This document shows positions 1 to 5,198 of a DNA stretch of 10,004 nt, piece after piece. The position numbers and the translations under genes are program-made. The notes under the pieces are model-generated. The model saw only the letters and a program-made list of their open reading frames with translations. It ran no database searches and had not been told where the DNA came from. Numbering within the stretch: the first letter of the stretch is position 1; each line of letters starts with the position of its first letter. Source of the stretch: Candidatus Thiosymbion ectosymbiont of Robbea hypermnestra (GTDB lineage: Bacteria > Pseudomonadota > Gammaproteobacteria > Chromatiales > Chromatiaceae); assembly GCA_020443945.1 (NCBI GenBank), contig JAIZWN010000189.1, forward strand, positions 1 to 10,004. Direction: 5' to 3'.

Positions 1-141
1 CTCGGTGCTCTCCTCTCGCCTGGGCGCGGTTGGGAGGGCTCTGAGGGTGAAAAATAAGGTGAAACGGGGCACTAGCTTTGTGGTTTCCGGGATTTGGCGT
101 AGAGACCGCCCCTCACCGTCATGGTTATCCGCGGATTCAAG

Positions 142-171
142 CATCACAGATCACAAAATTACAACACTACC
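142..171. repeat. Solo end of a MITE-like element downstream of the last gene
   Basis: ACAAAATTACAACACTACC (153-171) is the inverted counterpart of the end at 2350-2372. The shared sequence continues inward to GATTCAAG. It lies 7 bp beyond the stop of the glycosyltransferase gene. The remaining 1-141 shows no convincing gene or terminator. Confidence 0.45.
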
Positions 172-178
172 CGCGGGC

Positions 179-1648
179 TCACTTTTCGGCGGGTTCCAGA
201 AAGACCCCGCTCTTGCGGCTCGAACGTGTGATTACGTACTCCCTCGAGATCGCCTCGTTGATACGTTGCGGTAATCGGAACGAGGTTCCGGTTGCTTCAT
301 CCATCTGGATAACCGAGAAGGCACGGTTCTCGATACTTGCGATTAGCGCCGATTCCGAAACCAGCCCCGCCTTCAGCTTTTGCCCGAGGTTGAAAAAATC
401 GGCCTCGAGCGTCTTCCCGGCCCAGTAGCAGAGCGCCAGATTCTCGCACAGGACGGGGCCTTTCCGTCCGGCGATAAAAGCGACATCCTCGGCCACCAGC
501 TGTTCCGACCTCGGCAGGCTCGTCAGGGCGCGTTTCAGGTTGCCGATCGTATGCGGGAGCTTGAGCAGGATGGGAAGACACAGGATTACAACGAGCACAT
601 GGGTGATCGAGCGACTCGGCCACCTCTCTTGGCACCGGTGGGCGAAGGTCCCGATGAAAAGCCCGCCGGCAATGACCACGGCGATTACCAGATCGAACAC
701 CGCGTTGTGCCAGACCCCATCCCCGCCGGAGACAAAGAATCCCCAGATGCCGGCAATCAGGACATAGAGCCCGACGAGGATCGTACCGGGAGATCGATGG
801 TTCAGCAGGACCAGCAGAAAGGCCGCCGTGAGGTAGAGATGCAGCGGGGAGATCCAGAGCACGAATTGATGTACGGCGAGCGCGAGGGAGTAACCCCGCG
901 TGACGACGTTGACGAAGAAGGCATCTCCATAGGACAGAAAGAGAATGAGAAGCGCGGTCGAGAGAAGAGAAAACGACGATAGCAACCAGAAGCCGAAATC
1001 CTTGCGGGCGTGGAGGAACAGCCAGATCGTCAGCGCAATCGGTAAGGCAATCAGGTTGTGCTTGACCAATCCGGCAATCAGCATGACCAGGGCGGTCAGG
1101 AAGAGATAGGAACGGCGCCCCCCGCCGCGCAGAAAGATAATCAACCCCGAAAGCATGATGGCGTGGCCGAGCAGCTGCGGCTCGTTCATCCCCACGAAAT
1201 AACCGTGGTAGGCCGCCAGGTAGGCCACGAACAGGAGGCCGCTGAAGAGCGCCACAAGGACCTGGCCCCCGAGCAGGCGGACAATCGCCGCGATGCTCGC
1301 CCCGACCCAGAATAAACCCACGATGGAGAGCAGGCGCCCCGCGATGATGTGGTCACCGATCAGTGAGCCCAGACCGGCGATGACGTAGAAAGAGACCGGC
1401 GGGTAGTTGTTCGCGTAGAGGGCCCCGCTCTTTGGGTAGAGGGGGTTCTCGTCGAGCACATGCGTGGCGAGGAATGCCCCCCAGCCCTCGTTGTAACCCT
1501 TGGAAACCAGGAAGGGCAATTCGATCAGGGCCGGCGCCAGCAGGAAACCGGCTATCAGCAAGACCGCGGCTAAGATGCTCGGCCGAAGAGCCGGCCGAGA
1601 CAAAGGGATTGCCATCTGATCGGGGGCGGGACACCTTGCGTTTTTCAA
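179..1648 (-). CDS. GT-C type membrane glycosyltransferase-like protein (GT39/ArnT-like)
   Basis: This polytopic membrane protein of 478-489 residues has about ten hydrophobic segments followed by a soluble C-terminal part of about 110 residues. Early in the chain YNEGWGAFLATHVL, then NNYPPVSFYVIAGLG and GRLLSIVGL, form the pattern of GT-C glycosyltransferases that use polyprenyl-phosphate sugars. The acidic residue in the first periplasmic loop (E of YNEG) is the candidate catalytic base. The acceptor is unknown; cell-surface glycan or protein modification is likely from the family only. The start is uncertain: TTG at 1648, with AGGA 4 nt ahead, lies inside a hairpin, while the ATG at 1615 gives a cleaner N-terminus but no ribosome binding site. 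It follows napC closely, yet is not a usual nap gene. Confidence 0.75.
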   Translation of the reverse strand: MKNARCPAPDQMAIPLSRPALRPSILAAVLLIAGFLLAPALIELPFLVSKGYNEGWGAFLATHVLDENPLYPKSGALYANNYPPVSFYVIAGLGSLIGDHIIAGRLLSIVGLFWVGASIAAIVRLLGGQVLVALFSGLLFVAYLAAYHGYFVGMNEPQLLGHAIMLSGLIIFLRGGGRRSYLFLTALVMLIAGLVKHNLIALPIALTIWLFLHARKDFGFWLLSSFSLLSTALLILFLSYGDAFFVNVVTRGYSLALAVHQFVLWISPLHLYLTAAFLLVLLNHRSPGTILVGLYVLIAGIWGFFVSGGDGVWHNAVFDLVIAVVIAGGLFIGTFAHRCQERWPSRSITHVLVVILCLPILLKLPHTIGNLKRALTSLPRSEQLVAEDVAFIAGRKGPVLCENLALCYWAGKTLEADFFNLGQKLKAGLVSESALIASIENRAFSVIQMDEATGTSFRLPQRINEAISREYVITRSSRKSGVFLEPAEK

Positions 1649-1655
1649 GGTGTCC
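1629..1655. repeat. Perfect 9-bp hairpin at the napC / glycosyltransferase junction
   Basis: GGACACCTT (1629-1637) pairs perfectly with AAGGTGTCC (1647-1655) around a 9-nt loop. It starts 3 nt after the napC stop on the minus strand. No T-run follows, so it is a poor intrinsic terminator. It contains the AGGA and TTG of the longer start of the next gene, which a folded transcript would mask. Confidence 0.6.
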
Positions 1656-1658
1656 TAC

Positions 1659-2267
1659 TCACTTGCGTGTTGTGTTGATCTTGTCGTAGTAGATGCTTTT
1701 GCCGGGGATGTCCCGTTCCGGGTCGTATTCCGCCGGCAGCTTGTGGGCGATGCCCTTGTGGCAGTCGATGCAGGTCAGGCCCTCTTCTTCGGCCTGCTCG
1801 TGACGCTTGGCGCTGCGCGGCTCCTGCTTTTCGTAGTCCATGGACAGGAGCTCGTGGCAGTTGCGGCATTCGCGGGAGTCCGTGGCCTTCAGGACGCGCC
1901 ATACATTCCCGGCCAGCTCAAACCGCTTGGCGTCGAATTTCTCGGGGGTATCGAGGGTGCCCAGAAAGTGGTGATAAACCTCTCGACTGGCCTGGACCTT
2001 GCGCACGAATTTGGGGATGGCCTCCTGGGGCACATGGCAATCGGGACAGGTGGCGCGCACCCCGGTGCGGTTGACGTAGTGGTTGGTGTCCAGGTATTCC
2101 TCATAGACGTTCACTTCCATCTCGTGGCAGGAGGTGCTGCAGAAGCTCTCCGTGTTGGTAGCCTCCATGGCGGTGTTGAAGCCGCTCCAGAAAAGGATGC
2201 CGACGACCACGCCGATCACCAGAATCGCGACCGTGCGCCGGCCTTTTTTGGGTTTGTCTTCAGGCAT
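1659..2267 (-). CDS. napC: Tetraheme cytochrome c quinol dehydrogenase NapC
   Basis: NapC (NapC/NirT/NrfH family) is anchored in the cytoplasmic membrane by one N-terminal helix (about 12-34) and oxidises quinol, passing electrons to NapB. The 202-residue product has four heme sites: CSTSCH (43-48), CPDCH (74-78), CRNCH (134-138) and CIDCH (166-170). Surrounding family stretches are present: GFNTAMEATNTE before heme 1, NRTGVRATCPDCHVP, and CIDCHKGIAHKLP at heme 4. The first site is CxxxCH rather than the usual CxxCH of NapC, an extra residue in the heme loop. M50, after this site, may correspond to the Met ligand known from NrfH. It lies about 1 kb from napB because of parD and several repeats, and the next gene begins within about 10-40 nt. 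Confidence 0.95.
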   Translation of the reverse strand: MPEDKPKKGRRTVAILVIGVVVGILFWSGFNTAMEATNTESFCSTSCHEMEVNVYEEYLDTNHYVNRTGVRATCPDCHVPQEAIPKFVRKVQASREVYHHFLGTLDTPEKFDAKRFELAGNVWRVLKATDSRECRNCHELLSMDYEKQEPRSAKRHEQAEEEGLTCIDCHKGIAHKLPAEYDPERDIPGKSIYYDKINTTRK

Positions 2268-2279
2268 TGTGGAACCTCT
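2265..2279 (-). promoter_or_regulatory. napC ribosome binding site
   Basis: AGAGG (2275-2279) lies 7 nt before the ATG at 2265-2267. It fixes the napC start; the longer open frame upstream runs through repeat sequence and has no such signal. Confidence 0.65.
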
Positions 2280-2349
2280 TGATAGGCTGGGTTGAATGGG
2301 GGCCGGATCGGCGGCGGGTGTTGTGGGCGCTCGGGCGTGTCGACGTTCG

Positions 2350-2384
2350 GGTGGTGTTGTAATTTTGTTGTCCCTGGCGATATA
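2350..2384. repeat. Solo end of a MITE-like element
   Basis: GGTGGTGTTGTAATTTTGTTGT followed by CACTGAATCC matches, in inverted orientation, the end at 142-171 (GGTAGTGTTGTAATTTTGT on the minus strand, followed by CTTGAATCC). Both share GGTRGTG plus AATTTT with the ends of the full MITE-like elements. No matching second end is seen nearby. It is about 80 bp upstream of the napC start. Confidence 0.5.
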
Positions 2385-2453
2385 CACTGAATCCCGGACA
2401 CAACCAAAGCAAAACAGGTTACGGTTTTGTCGGCACGCGCGTCGCAATCCGCT

Positions 2454-2494
2454 AATAGGACAGGATTAACAGGATTTTCAGGATTAACAGGATT
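2454..2494. repeat. Half of an ACAGGATT palindrome
   Basis: This 41-bp arm differs at one position from the left arm of the inverted repeat at 4784-4824. The matching right arm is absent; the diverged MITE at 2507 begins about a dozen bases later. It lies between parD and napC in a 497-bp gap that has no convincing gene. Confidence 0.75.
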
Positions 2495-2506
2495 ATTTTT
2501 TGTGGG

Positions 2507-2667
2507 GGTAGTGGCCAAATTTTAAGTGATGAAGTCTGCCGACCCCTACCCTGTCATTCCGGCAGGGAATGCCGGAATCCAGGTGCCAGGGATGGCAAAA
2601 GCCGGGGGAGTCTGAACCACTATCGGGCCGTTAGGTGGTCCATCACCACTTGAAATTTACCACCACC
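2507..2667. mobile_element. Diverged MITE-like element (161 bp)
   Basis: The left end GGTAGTGGCCAAATTTTAAG and the right end (reverse complement) GGTGGTGGTAAATTTCAAG are inverted repeats of about 25 bp continuing into GTGATG. They resemble the ends of the elements at 3088-3319 and 8000-8229. The interior differs; it holds CATTCCGGCAGGGAATGCCGG, a dispersed palindrome of the ATTCC...GGAAT kind. No clear 8-bp target duplication is visible, so it may be old or rearranged. It has no coding capacity. Confidence 0.6.
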
Positions 2668-2730
2668 GTGGATGCGAATAGACATTGATGGACGTAAATC
2701 GGATCTGTCCCGGATTTGCGGCCATTTGCG

Positions 2731-2779
2731 TTGGTTTGCGGATAAAGGATGCGGTTCGCTACGCTCACCGCATCCTACG
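2731..2779. repeat. GATGCGG palindrome and direct repeat, at the parD 3' end
   Basis: It shares 30 identical bases (2731-2760) with 3031-3060, exactly 300 bp away and in the same orientation. The palindrome has stem GGATGCGGT / ACCGCATCC. The parD stop codon (2765-2767) lies within the palindrome loop. Just upstream, at 2713-2741, TTTGCGG, ATTTGCG and TTTGCGG are repeated in near tandem. Confidence 0.8.
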
Positions 2780-3010
2780 AACTCCTGCCAGCAGCTCGGT
2801 GATCGAGTAGTCCTCGAAGTCCTCCCGTAGCGCCTGGGCCTCGCCCTCCGCCAGGTGCGCACGCAGATCGGCCAGTTTGCTGTTACGGTCTTCCATCTGG
2901 TGCAGGGCCTCTCGGACCACCTCGCCGGCGGAGCCATAGCGCCCGCTTGCCACCTCATTGCTGATGAAGGCCTCCCAGCGTTCGCCGAGATTCAGACTGG
3001 TTGTCGTCAT
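2765..3010 (-). CDS. Orphan ParD-type antitoxin (ribbon-helix-helix)
   Basis: This 81-residue protein of ParD/CopG type begins MTTTSLNLGERWEAFISNEV, followed by SGRYGSAGEVVREALHQMEDR, the usual ParD pattern of a beta strand and two helices for DNA binding and dimerisation. The C-terminal part (LADLRAHLAEGEAQAL) is the toxin-binding region. ParD normally neutralises a ParE gyrase toxin encoded just downstream, often overlapping; here no parE follows. The last codons (VRRMR and stop) are supplied by the GATGCGG palindrome at 2749-2779, so the original C-terminus and the toxin gene may have been lost together. The start is the ATG at 3010, which begins the strand; a purine-rich AGAGAGA lies ahead. 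It interrupts the nap operon between napB and napC. Whether it still binds DNA cannot be told. Confidence 0.82.
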   Translation of the reverse strand: MTTTSLNLGERWEAFISNEVASGRYGSAGEVVREALHQMEDRNSKLADLRAHLAEGEAQALREDFEDYSITELLAGVRRMR

Positions 3011-3030
3011 CTTGTCTCTCTGTCGGCTGC

Positions 3031-3078
3031 TTGGTTTGCGGATAAAGGATGCGGTTCGCTTCGCTTGCCCCGCATCCT
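3031..3078. repeat. GATGCGG palindrome and direct repeat, upstream of parD
   Basis: The 30 bases 3031-3060, starting TTGGTTTGCGGATAAAGG, recur exactly at 2731-2760. They continue into a palindrome with stem GGATGCGG / CCGCATCC around TTCGCTTCGCTTGCC. The copy ends at the 8-bp duplication of the MITE. Confidence 0.8.
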
Positions 3079-3087
3079 GCGGGCGGG

Positions 3088-3319
3088 GGTAGTGGGTGAA
3101 TCCTGCGTGATGTTCAACGTTTTTTCTCACACCAAGCCACAAAGACACGAAGAATTTTTCTCCAGGCTGTCGCTGATCATCCGCGCGATTGTCATCGCAG
3201 GCGCAGAGACCATGGTCGTTTCCCTTTACATCCTGGTCTCTCTTGGTGGCTTTGTGTCTTTGTGTGATGTTCGACGTGACTCAGGGAGACACCTTATCAC
3301 TTGAAAATTTACCACTACC
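3088..3319. mobile_element. MITE-like non-autonomous element, copy 1 (232 bp)
   Basis: It begins GGTAGTGGGTGAAT and ends ATTTACCACTACC, imperfect terminal inverted repeats. Subterminal inverted repeats are AAGCCACAAAGACACGAAG near the left and CTTTGTGTCTTTGTGTG near the right. It is bounded by a perfect 8-bp direct repeat, CGGGCGGG, at 3080-3087 and 3320-3327, as expected for a target-site duplication. It is collinear with copy 2 at 8000-8229 over its whole length. It encodes nothing of note. It separates the orphan parD gene from napB and fills most of the 317-bp gap. Confidence 0.87.
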
Positions 3320-3327
3320 CGGGCGGG

Positions 3328-3756
3328 TTACTCGAGGCCCTCAAAGGTATTCTCGACCAGCGGTTTGCCTTTGATCTGGACCATGTGGCACTGGGTGCAG
3401 AAATAACGCCGGGAGGAGAGCCGCTCCAGTTGGTTGCCGTCGCGGTCGACGAAGTGGCTGTCGGATGGCGGCTTGGTGTTTTCCGCCTCGGCGCGCGCCC
3501 GGCTGTGGCAGTTCAGGCAATCCTGTTGGCGCAGGTTGAGCGCATAGGTCTCGATCCGGTGCGGGATCATCGGCGGCTGTTCCTCGAAGGAGCGCTCGAT
3601 GCCGCCCTCGACGATGTCGATTCTCCGCTTTGCCGGCTGGGCGGACATTTTCTCGATGGCGGCGCCCCGCAGGGAGTCCAGCGCGAATGTGGGCATCGCC
3701 CCGCTCAGGCCGGCGATCACGAAGGATAGGGTCAGAATGGTTCGGATTTTGTTCAT
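3328..3756 (-). CDS. napB: Periplasmic diheme cytochrome c subunit NapB
   Basis: NapB is the small electron-transfer subunit that passes electrons from NapC to NapA. The 142-residue precursor has a Sec signal peptide (about 1-25, basic MNKIR then a hydrophobic stretch). It has two c-type heme sites, CLNCH (80-84) and CTQCH (120-124). Distal histidine ligand candidates are H66 in PPMIPH and H101 in DSHF, both at the positions expected in NapB. The ATG at 3756 is chosen over an upstream in-frame codon (3795) because it begins the signal peptide and has GGAG 6 nt ahead (3763-3766). Length is normal. The stop TAA (3328-3330) lies directly beside the target duplication of the MITE at 3088-3319, so the element inserted just after the gene without damaging it. 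Confidence 0.95.
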   Translation of the reverse strand: MNKIRTILTLSFVIAGLSGAMPTFALDSLRGAAIEKMSAQPAKRRIDIVEGGIERSFEEQPPMIPHRIETYALNLRQQDCLNCHSRARAEAENTKPPSDSHFVDRDGNQLERLSSRRYFCTQCHMVQIKGKPLVENTFEGLE

Positions 3757-3780
3757 CTGGTTCTCCGTGCAAGGTTCTAA

Positions 3781-3862
3781 TGGGACAGGATTCACAGGAT
3801 TCTTTCATTAATCCTGTCAATCCTGTCCTATTGGCCGGCAGTACAAAGCGCGAAGAATTACT
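3781..3862. repeat. ACAGGATT palindrome between napH and napB
   Basis: Arms 3781-3801 and 3810-3830 pair at 19 of 21 positions around an 8-nt loop, each arm holding two ACAGGATT-type units. The adjoining stretch to 3862 (GGCCGGCAGTACAAAGCGCGAAGAATTA) is the counterpart of 4923-4950, and both copies are preceded by GCAAGGTTCTAAT. This is therefore the same element family as 4784-4923, with the spacer nearly absent. Its edge is about 25 nt upstream of the napB ATG. The rest of the gap, 3863-3896, has CTTTGCGCCTTTGCGG, another short repeat motif, and no gene. Confidence 0.75.
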
Positions 3863-3896
3863 GATTGATCTTCGTCTTTCTTTGCGCCTTTGCGGT

Positions 3897-4772
3897 TCAA
3901 ACGATCCCGCTATGGGAGTCTGCTCGGTTGTGCAGGCGGGTGGCGAACCGGAAGACGTCCTGTGAGCAGACGTCGATACAGCGCCCGCAGTTGGTGCAGT
4001 GGCGGTCCAGGATCACCGGTCCCCGGCCCTGGGCGGCGCCCTTGAGCGCGGGCTTGATGACCTGGGGCTCCGGGCAGACCGCGAAGCAATCCATGCAGTC
4101 GTTGCACTGGTCCCGCCTGGCCGCGGAGACCCGCACCAGCGCGCCGCTGCCGATCAGCCCGTAGAAGGCCCCCATGGGGCACAGATGGCCGCACCAGCCC
4201 CGTTTGGCTACGAGCAGGTCGAACAGAAACAGGGCGAGGATGAGCGTCCAGGCCCAGCCCATCCCGAAGATGAGGCCCCGATGGAGCATGGAGACCGGGT
4301 TGAGGTACTCCCAGACCATGACGCCGGTCAGCGGCGGAAACAGCAGGGCCAGCCCCAGGAGCCAGTAGCGCAGGCGACGCGAGAGGGCGCTGGTGGCGCG
4401 CAGGTCGAGGCGCCGCCGCAGCCAGGCCGCCAGGTCGGTGACGGGATTGATGGGGCAGACCCAGGAGCAGAAGACCCGCCCGCCCACCAGGGCGTAAAAG
4501 GCCAGCACGATCAGGGCGCCGATGATCCCACTGACTACCGGCAGGCCCCCGGAGAGGATGGACTGGAGCAGCAGGAAGGGGTCGGTGAGGGGCAGGACAT
4601 CCAGGATCAGGCCGCCGGACAGGTTGCCCTTGGCGAGCCATACCCCGGTGACCGGCCCCGCCAGAAACAGGGCCAGCACGCCGAGCTGGCTCAGCCGCCG
4701 CGCCAGCAACCACTTGTGGGCCCGGAACCAACCCTGGGTCTCAGGGGAGAGGGGCTTTTTCCGAATGCTCAT
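3897..4772 (-). CDS. napH: Membrane ferredoxin-type quinol dehydrogenase subunit NapH
   Basis: NapH is an integral membrane FeS protein that, with NapG, oxidises quinol for periplasmic nitrate reduction. The 291-residue product has four likely membrane helices (about 26-47, 78-98, 136-158 and 168-188). It carries two CxxxCP motifs, CSWVCP (102-107) and CGHLCP (194-199), characteristic of NapH. Two cytoplasmic [4Fe-4S] sites follow, CNDCMDCFAVCP (223-234) and CTNCGRCIDVCS (259-270); the last cysteine of the second is followed by Ser instead of the usual Pro, which is tolerated. The start at 4772 fits the family N-terminus. Only a weak Shine-Dalgarno sequence is visible, and the upstream bases AGAACCTTGCA also precede napB, as part of a repeat. 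Length is normal. Confidence 0.96.
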   Translation of the reverse strand: MSIRKKPLSPETQGWFRAHKWLLARRLSQLGVLALFLAGPVTGVWLAKGNLSGGLILDVLPLTDPFLLLQSILSGGLPVVSGIIGALIVLAFYALVGGRVFCSWVCPINPVTDLAAWLRRRLDLRATSALSRRLRYWLLGLALLFPPLTGVMVWEYLNPVSMLHRGLIFGMGWAWTLILALFLFDLLVAKRGWCGHLCPMGAFYGLIGSGALVRVSAARRDQCNDCMDCFAVCPEPQVIKPALKGAAQGRGPVILDRHCTNCGRCIDVCSQDVFRFATRLHNRADSHSGIV

Positions 4773-4783
4773 TGCAAGGTTCT

Positions 4784-4923
4784 AATAGGACAGGATTAAC
4801 AGGATTTTCGGGATTAACAGGATTCTTTGATTTTGTTGTTTTGAATCTCCGCCGCATGGTGACACTTGTTAAAGCGAAGAAAAATCCTGTTAATCTTTTT
4901 AATCCTGTAAATCCTGTCCTATT
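4784..4923. repeat. Long inverted repeat built of ACAGGATT units
   Basis: The left arm 4784-4824 and right arm 4883-4923 are each 41 bp and pair at about 35 of 41 positions. Each arm is made of short direct repeats (GGACAGGATT, AACAGGATT, GGATT). A 58-bp AT-richer spacer separates them. The block fills the 175-bp gap between the small gene and napH. It continues on the small-gene side into GGCAGCGCAAAGCCCGAAG, which is shared with the element between napH and napB. Transcribed on the minus strand it would fold into a large hairpin in front of napH. No gene is seen inside. Confidence 0.8.
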
Positions 4924-4947
4924 GGACGGCAGCGCAAAGCCCGAAGA

Positions 4948-5187
4948 TTAGCCGCGGCCAGCGGAACCTTCCTCCCTGGCGGCCCGAATGAAATCCAGCA
5001 GCCTGGCGACTCTGTTTTCGATCCGCTCCCACCCGAGCCTTTGGCCGTAGGTCATGAGGTTTACCAGGTTTGAGTTTACTTCGGCATCTGCTTCCGAATG
5101 CAGATAATCCAATAGCTCTTGATCGCTCTTGGAGGGGCCCTCTTTGGCTTCCAATCGCTTGATGGCTTCGAGTACGGTGTTGAACAT
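4948..5187 (-). CDS. Small hypothetical protein between napG and napH
   Basis: This 79-residue, charged, soluble protein has no signal peptide, membrane segment or cysteine. It is largely helical in character: FNTVLEAIKRLEAKEG at 2-17, a middle helix rich in Asp/Glu (SDQELLDYLHSEAD), and RIENRVARLLDFIRAAREE near the C-terminus. The ATG at 5187 is 2 nt after the napG stop, with AGGA (5195-5198) 7 nt ahead, so translation is probably coupled to napG. That makes it a real gene rather than a chance frame. A TTG two codons upstream would overlap the napG stop and is less likely. Being cytoplasmic and co-made with NapG, it could be an accessory or assembly factor, but that is a guess; I do not recognise a family. 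Its C-terminus abuts the repeat block before napH. Confidence 0.75.
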   Translation of the reverse strand: MFNTVLEAIKRLEAKEGPSKSDQELLDYLHSEADAEVNSNLVNLMTYGQRLGWERIENRVARLLDFIRAAREEGSAGRG

Positions 5188-5198
5188 GGTCAATTCCT
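5185..5198 (-). promoter_or_regulatory. Ribosome binding site at the napG/small-gene junction
   Basis: AGGA (5195-5198) lies within the last napG codons, 7 nt before the ATG of the small gene (5185-5187). The napG stop TGA (5190-5192) lies between them. The arrangement supports the ATG start and translational coupling. Confidence 0.65.

Noticed and set aside
5..274. Plus-strand open frame at the window start
   Set aside because: It has no recognisable domain and no ribosome binding site, and it runs through a repeat and into the antisense of the glycosyltransferase gene.
1659..2447. Longer napC start upstream at 2447
   Set aside because: The extra N-terminus is repeat-derived and lacks a ribosome binding site; the ATG at 2267 has AGAGG at good spacing and gives the family N-terminus.
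3328..3795. Longer napB start at 3795
   Set aside because: It reads into the ACAGGATT palindrome; the ATG at 3756 begins a proper signal peptide with GGAG upstream.
3999..4799. Plus-strand open frame of 266 codons opposite napH
   Set aside because: It is an antisense shadow rich in Gln/Gly/Glu/Pro with no membrane or domain pattern; NapH with its FeS motifs lies on the other strand.
2454..4923. Possible CRISPR array from the repeated ACAGGATT and GATGCGG motifs
   Set aside because: Repeats are inverted or irregularly spaced, of different families, and without regular unique spacers or cas genes.
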